Below are positions 1-8,669 of a stretch of 35,650 nucleotides of DNA, piece after piece. Origin of the DNA: Desulfotignum sp. GTDB taxonomy: Bacteria > Desulfobacterota > Desulfobacteria > Desulfobacterales > Desulfobacteraceae. The first letter of the stretch is position 1. The number at the start of each line of letters is the position of its first letter. The notes under the pieces were generated by a model. It did not search any database, was not told where the DNA came from, and saw only the letters and a program-made list of their open reading frames with translations. Location: contig JAABSA010000036.1 in the NCBI GenBank assembly GCA_011390635.1, positions 1 to 35,650 on the forward strand. The letters run 5' to 3'. Both the position numbers and the translations under genes were made by a program.

Positions 1-160
1 TGCGGAAACCATGGAAAAATTATCCAGGGTAAGCATACAGGCAGGCCATGAGAACAAGGTTTCTGATGCTCCTGAAACCGCGGCCAGAAAAGACAATGAT
101 ACACCATATCCCACAGCAGGAATCAATGGGCAGACCACACAGTCCAAAAAAGCAGCATAA
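1..160 (+). CDS. C-terminal tail of an unidentified protein (partial)
   Basis: An open frame enters from the left edge (first full codon at base 2) and stops at TAA 158-160, giving 52 residues. It starts with a short heptad-like stretch (AETMEKLSRV) and continues as a hydrophilic tail rich in Ala, Lys, Asp and Thr. The beginning resembles the extreme C-terminus of methyl-accepting chemotaxis proteins, where a helix is followed by a disordered tail, but 52 residues without a diagnostic motif are too few to decide. It does not resemble the end of PstA, so the expected pst gene order is not supported here. The next gene on this strand starts 140 bases later. Confidence 0.4.
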   Translation, partial: AETMEKLSRVSIQAGHENKVSDAPETAARKDNDTPYPTAGINGQTTQSKKAA

Positions 161-167
161 AGCCATC

Positions 168-196
168 CTAACATTTTTTTAACACAATAGTAAAGA
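168..196 (+). promoter_or_regulatory. Pho-box-like direct repeat upstream of pstB
   Basis: CTAACAT (168-174) and TTAACAC (179-185) are two related heptamers exactly 11 bases apart with a TTTT spacer. A weaker third unit, GTAAAGA, follows at 190-196 on the same 11-base phase. PhoB sites are direct heptamer repeats (CTGTCAT type) with A/T-rich 4-base spacers and 11-base periodicity. The spacing matches well and the heptamer sequence only partly. Position 105-130 bases before pstB fits phosphate-starvation control. This is inferred from pattern and context. Confidence 0.45.
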
Positions 197-300
197 TTTG
201 CTAATACAGATACACTATATTATGAGATTGTGAAGGCCTTGGCACACCTGTGAGGCTGCCCGATAACCCTGAAATGTAATAAACCACAAAGAAGCCTTTA

Positions 301-1206
301 ATGAATACTGACAACACAACTGCTGCGGCAAAGACTGTCAATACGGCAGACCGGACCGGATTGGAAAACGAACCAAACAGAAAGCGCAGTCATCGTCTGG
401 TGGACAAGGAAAACCGCAGCACCGTGGGAGAAAAAAGTGTTGAAAATCCCAAGATGCGGTGTGAAGAGGTGAGCGTTTTCTATGACAACGGCGCCACCAA
501 GGCCATCAATGCCGTCTCCCTGGACATCGGTTCCAATGAGGTCATCGCCATGATTGGCCCATCAGGCTGCGGCAAATCCACTTTTATCCGATGTCTGAAC
601 CGCATGAATGACACCATTGATGGGTGTAAAGTGGAAGGCAGCATCTATCTGGAAGGCAAAAATATTTATGACAAAGATGTCGACGTGGTGCCCCTGAGAG
701 CCCGGGTGGGAATGGTGTTCCAGAAGCCCAATCCCTTTCCCAAATCCATTTTTGACAATGTGGCCTACGGCCCCCGGATTCATGGACTGGTCGCCAACCA
801 AAGCCAGACAGAGGAGCTGGTGGAAAAATCCCTGGTACGGGCAGGATTATGGAACGAGGTAAAGGACCGGCTGGACCAGCCCGGTACCGGCCTGTCCGGG
901 GGTCAGCAGCAGCGGCTGTGCATCGCCAGGACCATTGCCGTCAACCCCGAGGTGATTCTCATGGATGAGCCCTGCTCCGCACTGGACCCCATTGCCACTG
1001 CAATCATTGAAGACTTGATTGACGAGCTCCGGCAGGAATACTCCATTGCCATTGTCACCCACTCCATGCAGCAGGCTTCCCGGGTGTCCCAGCGCACCGC
1101 CTATTTCCATCTGGGAGATCTAATCGAAATCGGCCCCACGGAGCAGATTTTTCTCAATCCGCTGCACCAGTTGACCCAGGATTATATCACCGGCCGGTTC
1201 GGTTGA
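301..1206 (+). CDS. pstB: PstB, phosphate ABC transporter ATP-binding protein
   Basis: This is the cytoplasmic ATPase that powers high-affinity phosphate uptake with PstS, PstC and PstA. Walker [10 protein letters not shown] lies near residues 86-94, the signature LSGGQQQR near 198, Walker B VILMDEP near 218-224, and the switch histidine is in [19 protein letters not shown] is typical of PstB. From ATG 301 the protein has 301 residues, about 45-50 more than usual; the extra N-terminus is polar and low in complexity. An internal ATG at 454 would give a normal 250-residue PstB but has no well-placed ribosome site, so the start is open. No pstSCA or phoU flanks it here. Its last 20 bases overlap the convergent FAD dehydrogenase gene. 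Confidence 0.93.
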   Translation: MNTDNTTAAAKTVNTADRTGLENEPNRKRSHRLVDKENRSTVGEKSVENPKMRCEEVSVFYDNGATKAINAVSLDIGSNEVIAMIGPSGCGKSTFIRCLNRMNDTIDGCKVEGSIYLEGKNIYDKDVDVVPLRARVGMVFQKPNPFPKSIFDNVAYGPRIHGLVANQSQTEELVEKSLVRAGLWNEVKDRLDQPGTGLSGGQQQRLCIARTIAVNPEVILMDEPCSALDPIATAIIEDLIDELRQEYSIAIVTHSMQQASRVSQRTAYFHLGDLIEIGPTEQIFLNPLHQLTQDYITGRFG

Positions 1207-2791
1207 TTCCCAATGGTTTCCTGCTGATATTGCCGGGGGTCGATACGGGCAGGCATGCCGCAGCCCTGGCGGTGATCTGACCGTCCAGTGCGGAAGAGAT
1301 GATGCCGCCGCTGTACCCAGCCCCTTCTCCAGCCGGAAACAGGCCCTCGATATCCGGATGCATCCGGGTGACGGGATCCCTGGGTATTCTCACCGGCGAA
1401 CTGGTGCGGCTCTCCACAGCCAGCACCTGGGCCTGGTCTGTGACATATCCCCTCATCTTTTTTCCAAACGCGGTAAATCCCTGTTTCAGGGCCTGGGTGA
1501 TGCCCGGTCCCAGAACATCCCTGACCGGATAGCTGACCGCACCGGGGATATATGAGGTGGCCGGCAGGGTGGGCGAGACCCGGTCTGCCAGAAAATCGGT
1601 GAGCCGCTGGGCCGGGGCCGCCAGGGTGTTCCCGCCGGCGGCAAAGGCCTTTGCTTCGATCTCCTGCTGAAAGGCCAGTCCGGCAAAATGACGTCTGCGC
1701 TGATGGTGCTGCCACAGGGCCTCATCCACGGTGACCACCATACCGGCATTGGCACAGGAAAGGTTCCTTGCGGCATTGGACATGCCGTTGAGCACCAGCT
1801 CGCCCGGTGCAGTGGCAGCCGGTACCAGCATGCCCCCGGGGCACATGCAGAAGGAATACACTCCGGCCCCGCCGAACTGGCCGGACAGGGTGTAACTGGC
1901 GGCCGGCAGCAGCGGATCGCCGGCATGCCGGCCATACTGGATGGCATTGATCATGGTTTGGGGATGTTCCACCCGCACCCCCATGGCATAGGGTTTGGCT
2001 GTCAGACGGATTCCGAGGCCATCCAGGAGAAAATAGATATCCCGGGCCGAGTGGCCCGTGGCCAGGATAACGGCAGGGGCAGCAAATTCCCGGGTTCGGG
2101 TGGTGACTCCCCGGATCTGGTTACCGGTCAGAACCAGCCCGGTAACCCGGGTGTTAAAATGGATTTCGCCGCCGCACGACAAGATGGTCCGGCGGATAGC
2201 GGCGATGATTTTGGGCAGCCGGTTGGAACCGATATGGGGATGGGCGTCGATCAGGATGTCAGGAGTTGCACCGTGCTGCACCAGAAGAGAAAGAATGTCC
2301 CGGACATTGCCCCGTTTGGTGGCCCGGGTGTAAAGCTTTCCGTCACTGTAGGTACCTGCCCCGCCCTCGCCAAAACAGTAATTGGAATCCGGGTTGCAGA
2401 TGCCCTCCTGGTTGATGATTTTCAGATCATACCGCCGGGTGGTGACATCTTTGCCACGTTCCAGCACAATGGGACGGATATTGTGGCGGATCAGTTCCAG
2501 GGCGGCAAACAACCCGGCAGGGCCAGAGCCCACGATAACCGCGCTTTTTTTACCGGTCACCTGATTGAAAACGACCGGTGCAAACAGCCCGGGTGCAGAT
2601 TCACCGCAAAAAACCTCAGCCTGCAGCACAACAACCGGAGATTTTCCCCTGGCATCCAGAGACCGCCTTATAATCCGGATGCCGGTGATATCGCCAGGAT
2701 CACATTTCAAGGCCTGGGCGGCCGACCTGATCTGGGCATCCTCGTTTTGAGAAAGTGCCGGCTGCAGTCGGAGGGTGACGGGTTGCACCAC
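1187..2791 (-). CDS. FAD-dependent dehydrogenase, COG2509 type
   Basis: A 534-residue flavoprotein of the uncharacterised NAD(P)/FAD-dependent oxidoreductase group. A short N-terminal domain (1-75) precedes the dinucleotide fold [15 protein letters not shown] (about 84-99). A second FAD contact, [13 protein letters not shown], lies mid-protein. The C-terminal motif [14 protein letters not shown] followed by SSALDG is characteristic of this family. Its substrate is not known. The start is GTG at 2789-2791 (followed by another GTG), with AAAGGA about 8 bases upstream. It lies 20 bases after the radical SAM gene and is probably co-transcribed with it. The 3' end runs 20 bases into the convergent pstB. 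Confidence 0.88.
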   Translation of the reverse strand: MVQPVTLRLQPALSQNEDAQIRSAAQALKCDPGDITGIRIIRRSLDARGKSPVVVLQAEVFCGESAPGLFAPVVFNQVTGKKSAVIVGSGPAGLFAALELIRHNIRPIVLERGKDVTTRRYDLKIINQEGICNPDSNYCFGEGGAGTYSDGKLYTRATKRGNVRDILSLLVQHGATPDILIDAHPHIGSNRLPKIIAAIRRTILSCGGEIHFNTRVTGLVLTGNQIRGVTTRTREFAAPAVILATGHSARDIYFLLDGLGIRLTAKPYAMGVRVEHPQTMINAIQYGRHAGDPLLPAASYTLSGQFGGAGVYSFCMCPGGMLVPAATAPGELVLNGMSNAARNLSCANAGMVVTVDEALWQHHQRRRHFAGLAFQQEIEAKAFAAGGNTLAAPAQRLTDFLADRVSPTLPATSYIPGAVSYPVRDVLGPGITQALKQGFTAFGKKMRGYVTDQAQVLAVESRTSSPVRIPRDPVTRMHPDIEGLFPAGEGAGYSGGIISSALDGQITARAAACLPVSTPGNISRKPLGINRTGR

Positions 2792-2811
2792 AGGTGTTCC
2801 TTTATATATTG

Positions 2812-4431
2812 CTAAGCGGTTTCAGAATCTGATGAAAAAGGCAGCGGCAGGGCAACAGGGGACCATTGGCCCGACACATGGATCAGGCCGTGCTCAGGGG
2901 GAAGCTGCTCCACCAGGGGAGCTTCCCCCAGCCACTTGCGGTATTGCTGCCACCGGGAAACTTCCATCGCCCCCCTGGGTACCCGGAGTGATCCGTCAAA
3001 AGCCCGTTCCCTGAATACCAGGCGACTGGTTCTGACAGAGATCTGATTACTGTGAATCACCGTTGTGTTTCCATCACTGTGCAGGCCGTATTGACAGGTA
3101 TTTCTGGCAAAATGGGTATTGTCAAACAGAACAAAGGTGCTGGTGGTCAAGCCTTCAAGATCATTATAAACATCGTTCAAAAATGTAAGGGTCTGCTCCA
3201 GATCCGGGTCGGTTGAGGTGGGAAGCCCGAAAATCATCAGTCCCAGATTGGAGATATTGGCTGCCGCCGAGTCTCTTAGAACAGTTTTAATGTCACTGAT
3301 GCAGGTGCCTTTATTGACAAGATCCAGCAGGCGCTGGGAACCGGTTTCAATGCCCCAGCCGATCCAGCGGCATCCGGCGGCGGACCACAGAGCCAGGCGG
3401 CCGGAGGTACAGTCCGCAGTGGGTTTGCCCAGGATATGAAAGGATATGGACAACCCTTTGGCCAGGATCTCTTCACAGATGGCATCCATATCACGTGGCA
3501 GAATATATTCATCTGCCGCATAAAAATGGCGGACCCCCATATTTTTGCAGTATTCGGCCAGTTCGGATACAAATACCTCCGCAGATTTTCTGCGGTACCC
3601 CCCAAATGAAAAGTTGTGGGAACAGAACCGGCATTTTCGCCAGGCACATCCCCGGGAAAACAACACTGGCAGCACCGGCACCGGATTGAAATACGCCTCC
3701 AGAGGCAGCCTTGAAAAATCAGGAGCCGGCAGATCTTTCAGGGAAATCGTCCGGGATCTGGGGTTGGTTCTGATCGTATCCCCCTGCCTGAAAACCAGTC
3801 CCGCAATATCCGGCCATGCCACACCGGCACACAACGCGGCAGCAGCATCTTCTCCTTCGCCGCAGACCACGGCATCGATTTCAGGCACTGCTGTCAATAA
3901 ATCATGCACCTGCAGGGCCGACATCATGGCCCCGCCCAGCACCACCCGGCATCTGCTGCCGGGTTTCCCGGTCAAGGCCTGCCTCACGGTACGGGCCAGG
4001 GCTGCAGCAAACGGCATCTGCTCCGGGAAAAGCACGGAAATCCCGACCAATTCGGGATCAAACGCAAGGACCTGCCCTGTCTGGCTGCCAAGCACCGATA
4101 AAAAGGCCAGGTCTGCCTCCCCTGTGGCAAGAAAGGTTTCAGCCTGACGGCAGAGCGCAGCCATTTCTTTTCTGAGACGGTCCCACACGGTTTTGAAAAA
4201 AAGTGTCTGGCCTGGATCCAGGAAGCCGCCACTTTTCCCCCGGACAAAATCCATCAGATCCTGTCCCCGCGGCTCGACACCCGCGATCCTGATCCAGGTG
4301 GCAATATTCAGATCTAAAAGCCGGACCGAAGTGCCGGGCACCGATGATTCAATAAAAGGTGCCAGGGAAGCGATACCAAGAGGCACATAAGTGGCGCTGG
4401 CCCTGGGAGGGAACACAAGAACCACTCGCAT
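2812..4431 (-). CDS. B12-binding domain radical SAM protein
   Basis: Residues from about 2 onward (RVVLVFPPRASATYVPLGI) form a Rossmann-type cobalamin-binding domain with VLGGAMMSAL and VCGEGE. A radical SAM barrel follows. Its cysteines are C262, C267 and C270 (CAWRKCRFC), a C-x4-C-x2-C spacing instead of C-x3-C-x2-C; this variant is seen in some B12-radical SAM groups. WIGWGIETGSQRLLD is the usual SAM-contact strand. The reaction cannot be named: methyl transfer or RiPP/lipid modification are options. I prefer ATG 4431 because AGGAG sits 9 bases upstream and the domain begins there; an in-frame ATG at 4500 would add 23 residues. It is the first gene of a unit with the FAD dehydrogenase. Confidence 0.85.
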   Translation of the reverse strand: MRVVLVFPPRASATYVPLGIASLAPFIESSVPGTSVRLLDLNIATWIRIAGVEPRGQDLMDFVRGKSGGFLDPGQTLFFKTVWDRLRKEMAALCRQAETFLATGEADLAFLSVLGSQTGQVLAFDPELVGISVLFPEQMPFAAALARTVRQALTGKPGSRCRVVLGGAMMSALQVHDLLTAVPEIDAVVCGEGEDAAAALCAGVAWPDIAGLVFRQGDTIRTNPRSRTISLKDLPAPDFSRLPLEAYFNPVPVLPVLFSRGCAWRKCRFCSHNFSFGGYRRKSAEVFVSELAEYCKNMGVRHFYAADEYILPRDMDAICEEILAKGLSISFHILGKPTADCTSGRLALWSAAGCRWIGWGIETGSQRLLDLVNKGTCISDIKTVLRDSAAANISNLGLMIFGLPTSTDPDLEQTLTFLNDVYNDLEGLTTSTFVLFDNTHFARNTCQYGLHSDGNTTVIHSNQISVRTSRLVFRERAFDGSLRVPRGAMEVSRWQQYRKWLGEAPLVEQLPPEHGLIHVSGQWSPVALPLPFSSDSETA

Positions 4432-4596
4432 CCGGCTGATCTCCTGTTTCAGTTGTGTATTTTTGTAAATTCTCGGAAAAAGAATGAGATCTTTTAGCAT
4501 CTTTTTCCAGATATTTCAAGCATCAAATCATCTCCTGGCCGGCAGATTTATAAGGTAATCCCGGCAACTGATAATGAAAAGATGAGAACAAAGATC

Positions 4597-4624
4597 TTGA
4601 CAAACCAGTTGATAATGATATTTC
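4597..4624 (+). promoter_or_regulatory. Possible promoter for the hybrid kinase
   Basis: A perfect TTGACA (4597-4602) is followed after 16 bases by TATTTC (4619-4624), a poor -10. It lies about 100 bases before the kinase start in the gap between divergent genes. No other good candidate was seen. Confidence 0.3.
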
Positions 4625-4723
4625 TGACTGAAGAAGAAAAAGGCTGCTCTGGTTCCACCTGGAACAGCGATGCTGGCTGCTTGCAGGATTTAGGCTGCAA
4701 AATGATCATACCAAGGATGATGC

Positions 4724-7285
4724 ATGGCTGAAAAGCCCACCTACGAAGCATTGATGGTCCGGTGCAAGGCATTGGAAAACCAGACCGGCCAACTCGAGCG
4801 CATGAAAGAGAAGCTGCAGCAGAAACTGCGTGAAATGTCTGTGCTTAAAACCCTTGGGGATCAGATCAGCAGAAACGTTTCTTTTAACAAAGTCGCCCAA
4901 TCTGCGGTTGAAAGCCTCTTTGATATCATGACCGCAGACCTGGTGCTCCTTTTTTCCAGAAAAGAGGAGCACCTTATCCTGGTTGCCCAGAAATATACAG
5001 ACCAGCAGTTCCGGCACCAGGTCAAAGGCCCCCACAAAGTGGGGCATTGCCTTTGCGGCCTGGCAGTGAAAACCAGACAGGCCATTTATGTCACAGATAT
5101 TCATACGGACATCAGGTGCACCTGGGAAGAATGTAAAAAAGCCGGCCTGACATCCTTTGCCGCCATACCTCTGCGCACTGAAGATACCATTGTCGGTGTG
5201 CTGGGCATTGCATCGGCTGACATGTATGACTTTAGCAAACATGCTGCACTCCTGGAAACAGCGGCCAATCAGATTGCCGCAGGACTTCAAAACGCTTTGT
5301 ATTACAGGCTGATTCACGGACAGACAGAAACAATAGCCCGGGAGATGCACGAAAAAAAACTTGTCGAGCAGGTATTGGCAACCTCGGTTAATTTTACCGA
5401 AGCCGTGCTTGACAGCATTCCTGATGTCATCGGAATCCAGGATCTAAATCACCGGATAATACGCTACAATGCGGCCGGGTACCGTTTTCTGGGGCGTACA
5501 CCGGAAAACACCGTTGGCCAGAAATGTTATGAACTGATCGGTCGATCATCCCCCTGCCGTGTTTGTGCCACCACACAAGTGTATAAAACAAAGAAAGCCG
5601 AACGGGTTGAAAAATATGTGGATGAGATGGACAAATGGATTGATGTCAGGGCGTATCCAGTTTTTGATGATAACGGGGAAATCCTTCAAATCATCGAACA
5701 TATCCGGGATATCAGCAGGGAAAAGAAAACTGAGATCCGATTGCATGAATCCCATGAACGGCTGATCGCCATTTTAAACAGTATTGATGCTTCCATCTAT
5801 GTGGCAGACATGAATACCCATGAAATTATTTTCATGAACCAGCACATGATACAAGATTTTGGCCGGGACTGTACCGGTGAAATCTGCTGGGAGGCGTTCA
5901 GGAAACAATCAGATCCCTGTCCCCATTGCACCAATGATCAATTGCTTGATGAAAAGGGAAATCCCACCGGGGTTTGCGCCTGGGAGGGCCGAAATCCCAT
6001 CACTGAAAAATTTTACGTCAACCATGACCGGGCCATCAAATGGACTGACGGCCGGTTTGTAAAGCTGCAGGTAGCCTTTGACATAACAGATCACAAAAAT
6101 ATGGAGGAACAACTCCGTCAGGCCCAGAAGATGGAAGCGATAGGGACCCTTGCCGGGGGCGTTGCCCATGATTTCAACAATATGTTGAGTATTATTGGCG
6201 GTCGTGCGGAACTTGCACTGAAAAAGGCCGGCCCGGACTCTCCCGTGCATAATGATGTGACGCAGATTCTCCATGCGGCGAACCGGTCTGCTGATATCAC
6301 CCGGCAACTGCTTGCCTTTGCCAGAAAACAGACCATATCGCCGAAAGTGATCGATCTGAATGATAGCGTTGGGACAATGCTCAAAATGCTGGGCCGGCTC
6401 ATTGGTGAAGAAATCGACCTGCTCTGGAAACCGGCAGGGGACCTGTGGTCTGTAAAAATTGATCCATCCCAGATCGATCAGATTCTGGCCAACCTGTGTA
6501 TCAATGCCAGAGATGCCATTAGCGGTGTGGGCAAGATCACCATTGAAACAGGCATGGTCTTTTTTGATCAGCCCTATTGTGACATCCATGTTGGATTCAC
6601 CCCGGGTGAATTTGTCCTGCTGGCCGTCAGCGACAATGGCACCGGCATGACCCAAGACACCCTGAAAAATGTGTTCGAGCCATTTTTTACCACCAAAAAA
6701 AGAGGTCGGGGAACCGGACTCGGGCTTGCCACCGTGTACGGCATTGTCAAGCAGAACAACGGTTTTATCAATGTTTACAGCGAACCAGGCCAGGGAACCA
6801 TTTTCAAAATTTATCTGCCCCGCCATGCCGCTATGCCCCGCAAGATGCCGGAGCGGAGTATTTCCCCCATGCCCGCAGGCAGGGGAGAGACCATCCTGAT
6901 TGTGGAAGATGAACCCAATATCCTGGAAATGCTTGAAACCATCCTGCAAACCCTGGACTACAAGACGCTGTCAGCAGCCACGCCCGGACAGGCCATTCAC
7001 ATTGCCCGGACACATCAAGGCAGCATCCATCTTCTTCTGACAGATGTGGTCATGCCTCAAATGAACGGCAGGGATCTGGCAAAAACACTTTCAGAAACCT
7101 TTTTTGATCTGAAAATTCTTTTTATGTCCGGGTATTCAGCCAATGTCATTGCCCACCAGGGAGTGCTTGACCAGGGGGTGCATTTCATTCAGAAACCTTT
7201 TCCCATGGAAGTGCTCGCCGAAAAGATACGGGAGGTGCTGGATGACAAAACGATTCCCGGATGTCAAAATTCATCTTTTAAATAA
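4724..7285 (+). CDS. Hybrid sensor histidine kinase (GAF-PAS-PAS-HisKA-HATPase-REC)
   Basis: An 853-residue soluble kinase with no membrane segment. A coiled coil (about 5-45) leads to a GAF domain (about 45-195) and two PAS domains (about 225-340 and 350-455). HisKA follows with phospho-acceptor H482 in GGVAHDFNNML. The HATPase domain has NARDAI, DNGTGM and GRGTGLGLATVYGIV. The C-terminal receiver has VEDE, phospho-acceptor D774 in LTDVVMP, and the conserved QKPF lysine. Each PAS carries a Cys pair (SPCRVC and DPCPHC), which may bind metal or respond to redox. AAGGA is placed correctly before ATG 4724. No DNA-binding partner is adjacent; the gene 55 bases downstream encodes a membrane protein. 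The signal is unknown. Confidence 0.93.
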   Translation: MAEKPTYEALMVRCKALENQTGQLERMKEKLQQKLREMSVLKTLGDQISRNVSFNKVAQSAVESLFDIMTADLVLLFSRKEEHLILVAQKYTDQQFRHQVKGPHKVGHCLCGLAVKTRQAIYVTDIHTDIRCTWEECKKAGLTSFAAIPLRTEDTIVGVLGIASADMYDFSKHAALLETAANQIAAGLQNALYYRLIHGQTETIAREMHEKKLVEQVLATSVNFTEAVLDSIPDVIGIQDLNHRIIRYNAAGYRFLGRTPENTVGQKCYELIGRSSPCRVCATTQVYKTKKAERVEKYVDEMDKWIDVRAYPVFDDNGEILQIIEHIRDISREKKTEIRLHESHERLIAILNSIDASIYVADMNTHEIIFMNQHMIQDFGRDCTGEICWEAFRKQSDPCPHCTNDQLLDEKGNPTGVCAWEGRNPITEKFYVNHDRAIKWTDGRFVKLQVAFDITDHKNMEEQLRQAQKMEAIGTLAGGVAHDFNNMLSIIGGRAELALKKAGPDSPVHNDVTQILHAANRSADITRQLLAFARKQTISPKVIDLNDSVGTMLKMLGRLIGEEIDLLWKPAGDLWSVKIDPSQIDQILANLCINARDAISGVGKITIETGMVFFDQPYCDIHVGFTPGEFVLLAVSDNGTGMTQDTLKNVFEPFFTTKKRGRGTGLGLATVYGIVKQNNGFINVYSEPGQGTIFKIYLPRHAAMPRKMPERSISPMPAGRGETILIVEDEPNILEMLETILQTLDYKTLSAATPGQAIHIARTHQGSIHLLLTDVVMPQMNGRDLAKTLSETFFDLKILFMSGYSANVIAHQGVLDQGVHFIQKPFPMEVLAEKIREVLDDKTIPGCQNSSFK

Positions 7286-7340
7286 TCAAAAAATATGGGA
7301 AAATAATCCAATAACTGTATGAAACAAGGATGATTTTCCC

Positions 7341-8111
7341 ATGAGTGAGCATAACCTACGGAAACTGGTTGAGAAACGGATTCCCGGTTTGTTTTATATT
7401 ATATTCATCTTTGCAATGGTTGAATTCGGCATTCTGATGGTCTGTGTGGTATCTGCGGCAAATCAGACCCTAGTGAAAGTGTATGACCCCAAAAAAACCA
7501 TTGTATATCAAGATATGTACAATGCCGAAGCACTGGCTGAATTCAAACGGGTATACGGGATACAAAACTTCAAAGACGAGGGCTTTACCATCTCCCGGGT
7601 CCTGGTTGAAAAAAAATTTCCCACAAGAACATGGATCGCGTTATCCATATGCATCCCCATGATGCTTATATTGTTTGTCGTCTTTGTGGTCAGGGTCTAT
7701 GAGGATTTGTTTCACCTGAAAAAAAAACCGCCCGAACACGGCGCCAAAGACAGCATGGAGTTTACTTTTGAAGAAACAAAATTTGAAAAAGTCTTTTCAA
7801 CCCTGGGACGGCTCAATATTTACGCTTTGGGCGCCTTCATCATTGTTGCGGCCTTTCTTTTCTGGATGGTTCCGGACCTGCTGGTATATATCGGGAAAAT
7901 CAGCTATCAGACCATTTCACAGCTCAAATGGGTCCTGCTGGCCCTGGTGCTTCTTGGCGGATTTTATTTGATCATCAAGGCATTTTTATCATACAAGACA
8001 AAGATAAAAATCATCCAGCAGCAATCTGAAATCCAGAAAAACCGGGACCGCCTGGCCATAGAAGCCCGAAACGGCATAAAGCTTTTGGGAAACCGGCCGA
8101 ACGAACAATAA
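7341..8111 (+). CDS. Uncharacterised four-helix membrane protein
   Basis: I do not recognise the family. The 256 residues contain four likely membrane helices, near 17-40, 95-120, 157-182 and 194-216. A domain of about 55 residues lies between helices 1 and 2, starting NQTLVKVYDPKKTIVYQ, and is probably outside the cytoplasm. A charged loop connects helices 2 and 3. The C-terminus is a Lys/Gln/Arg-rich, likely coiled-coil tail (KIIQQQSEIQKNRDR). AAGGA lies about 10 bases before ATG 7341. It follows the hybrid kinase by 55 bases on the same strand and may be co-transcribed. The kinase has no membrane anchor, so a link between them is possible but is only inference. Confidence 0.7.
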   Translation: MSEHNLRKLVEKRIPGLFYIIFIFAMVEFGILMVCVVSAANQTLVKVYDPKKTIVYQDMYNAEALAEFKRVYGIQNFKDEGFTISRVLVEKKFPTRTWIALSICIPMMLILFVVFVVRVYEDLFHLKKKPPEHGAKDSMEFTFEETKFEKVFSTLGRLNIYALGAFIIVAAFLFWMVPDLLVYIGKISYQTISQLKWVLLALVLLGGFYLIIKAFLSYKTKIKIIQQQSEIQKNRDRLAIEARNGIKLLGNRPNEQ

Positions 8112-8224
8112 GACTACCCATGTCCTGCATAACGTGTTCAATCTTCACTGTTTTTATGGAGAATCAGCAAAAAGGGGCTATTGATATCTTTACAGAACCA
8201 AATAGTACAGCCAAATTAGGTCAT

Positions 8225-8273
8225 AATCAGGTGAAAAAACCAATAATATTATAAGGATCTTTTTCACCTGATT
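8225..8273. terminator. 14-bp perfect inverted repeat at the 3' end of the selenoprotein gene
   Basis: AATCAGGTGAAAAA (8225-8238) and its exact complement (8260-8273) flank a 21-base A/T-rich loop. The right arm overlaps the TAA stop (8272-8274) of the minus-strand rhodanese gene, and the repeat lies 113 bases after the plus-strand membrane-protein gene. The position suits a shared transcription end. However, the U-run lies inside the stem rather than after it, so it is not a textbook Rho-independent terminator. A regulatory palindrome is the alternative. Confidence 0.45.
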
Positions 8274-8589
8274 AAAGCATATTGAAACCGGCTTCCTTCC
8301 AGCCGGCAATACCCTTATCCAGCACCTGAATTTGTGTGTAGCCGTCTGCCATGTATTGTGCGGCAAGCCTTGCCGCAGAGCTGTCGCCTGGTCACCCTCA
8401 GTAAAATATGATACGGGTATCTGTTGCCAGGTCCGGTTTGAGTTTGAGAAACTCGCTCATGGGGATCGCCCCTTCAAGGTGGGCCGTATCCCTGAATTTG
8501 TCATCATCATAAATGCACACCAGCAGGGCCATTCCTTCTTCCACTGCACACTTGGCATCTGAAGCTGAAATTTTGTTCAATTGGTTCAT
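8272..8589 (-). CDS. Rhodanese-like selenoprotein with two in-frame UGA codons (predicted)
   Basis: From ATG 8589, behind a perfect AAGGAGGT site, the frame reads 63 residues ending RIIFY and meets TGA at 8398-8400. The frame then reads Gly, a second TGA (8392-8394), PGDSSAARLAAQY and, later, KGIAGWKEAGFNML before TAA at 8272-8274. The part after the UGAs is exactly the second half of a rhodanese domain, including the closing G-x-x-x-W-x-x-A-G motif. Related rhodaneses carry Y-C-x-C-P here; this protein would have Y-U-G-U-P, with the first U at the persulfide-forming cysteine position. A SECIS-like hairpin follows at 8359-8377. The full length is 105 residues. A nonsense-damaged gene is the alternative, but two UGAs at exactly the two cysteine positions argue against decay. 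No Sec machinery lies in the window. Confidence 0.85.
8359..8377 (-). promoter_or_regulatory. Bacterial SECIS-like hairpin
   Basis: Read on the minus strand, the 19 bases form a perfect inverted repeat. Seven base pairs (TGCGGCA with TGCCGCA) close a five-base loop AGGCT, with G-G in the loop as in known bacterial SECIS elements that bind SelB. The loop begins 27 bases after the first UGA and 21 after the second; bacterial SECIS loops usually lie about 16-37 bases after the UGA. The stem is coding (SAARLAAQ). Confidence 0.7.
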
Positions 8590-8669
8590 AAAAACCTCCT
8601 TACCACGCCGTAGATATAAGGTATATCAAAATCATTCGACTGCCGGCGGCGGCTTCCTGCAGCCCGTAT

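Noticed and set aside
1688-2815. Plus-strand open frame of 375 codons
   Set aside because: Antisense shadow of the FAD dehydrogenase, which has clear motifs on the other strand.
4548-4772. Minus-strand 74-residue frame with a hydrophobic C-terminus
   Set aside because: It overlaps the well-supported kinase start, has no ribosome site and no family resemblance.
5909-6949. Minus-strand open frame of 346 codons
   Set aside because: Antisense of the hybrid kinase catalytic part.
8398-8589. Rhodanese gene as a truncated 63-residue protein or pseudogene
   Set aside because: The frame continues perfectly after both UGAs with full family similarity, a SECIS-like hairpin, a good promoter and a good ribosome site; random decay would not hit only the two cysteine positions.
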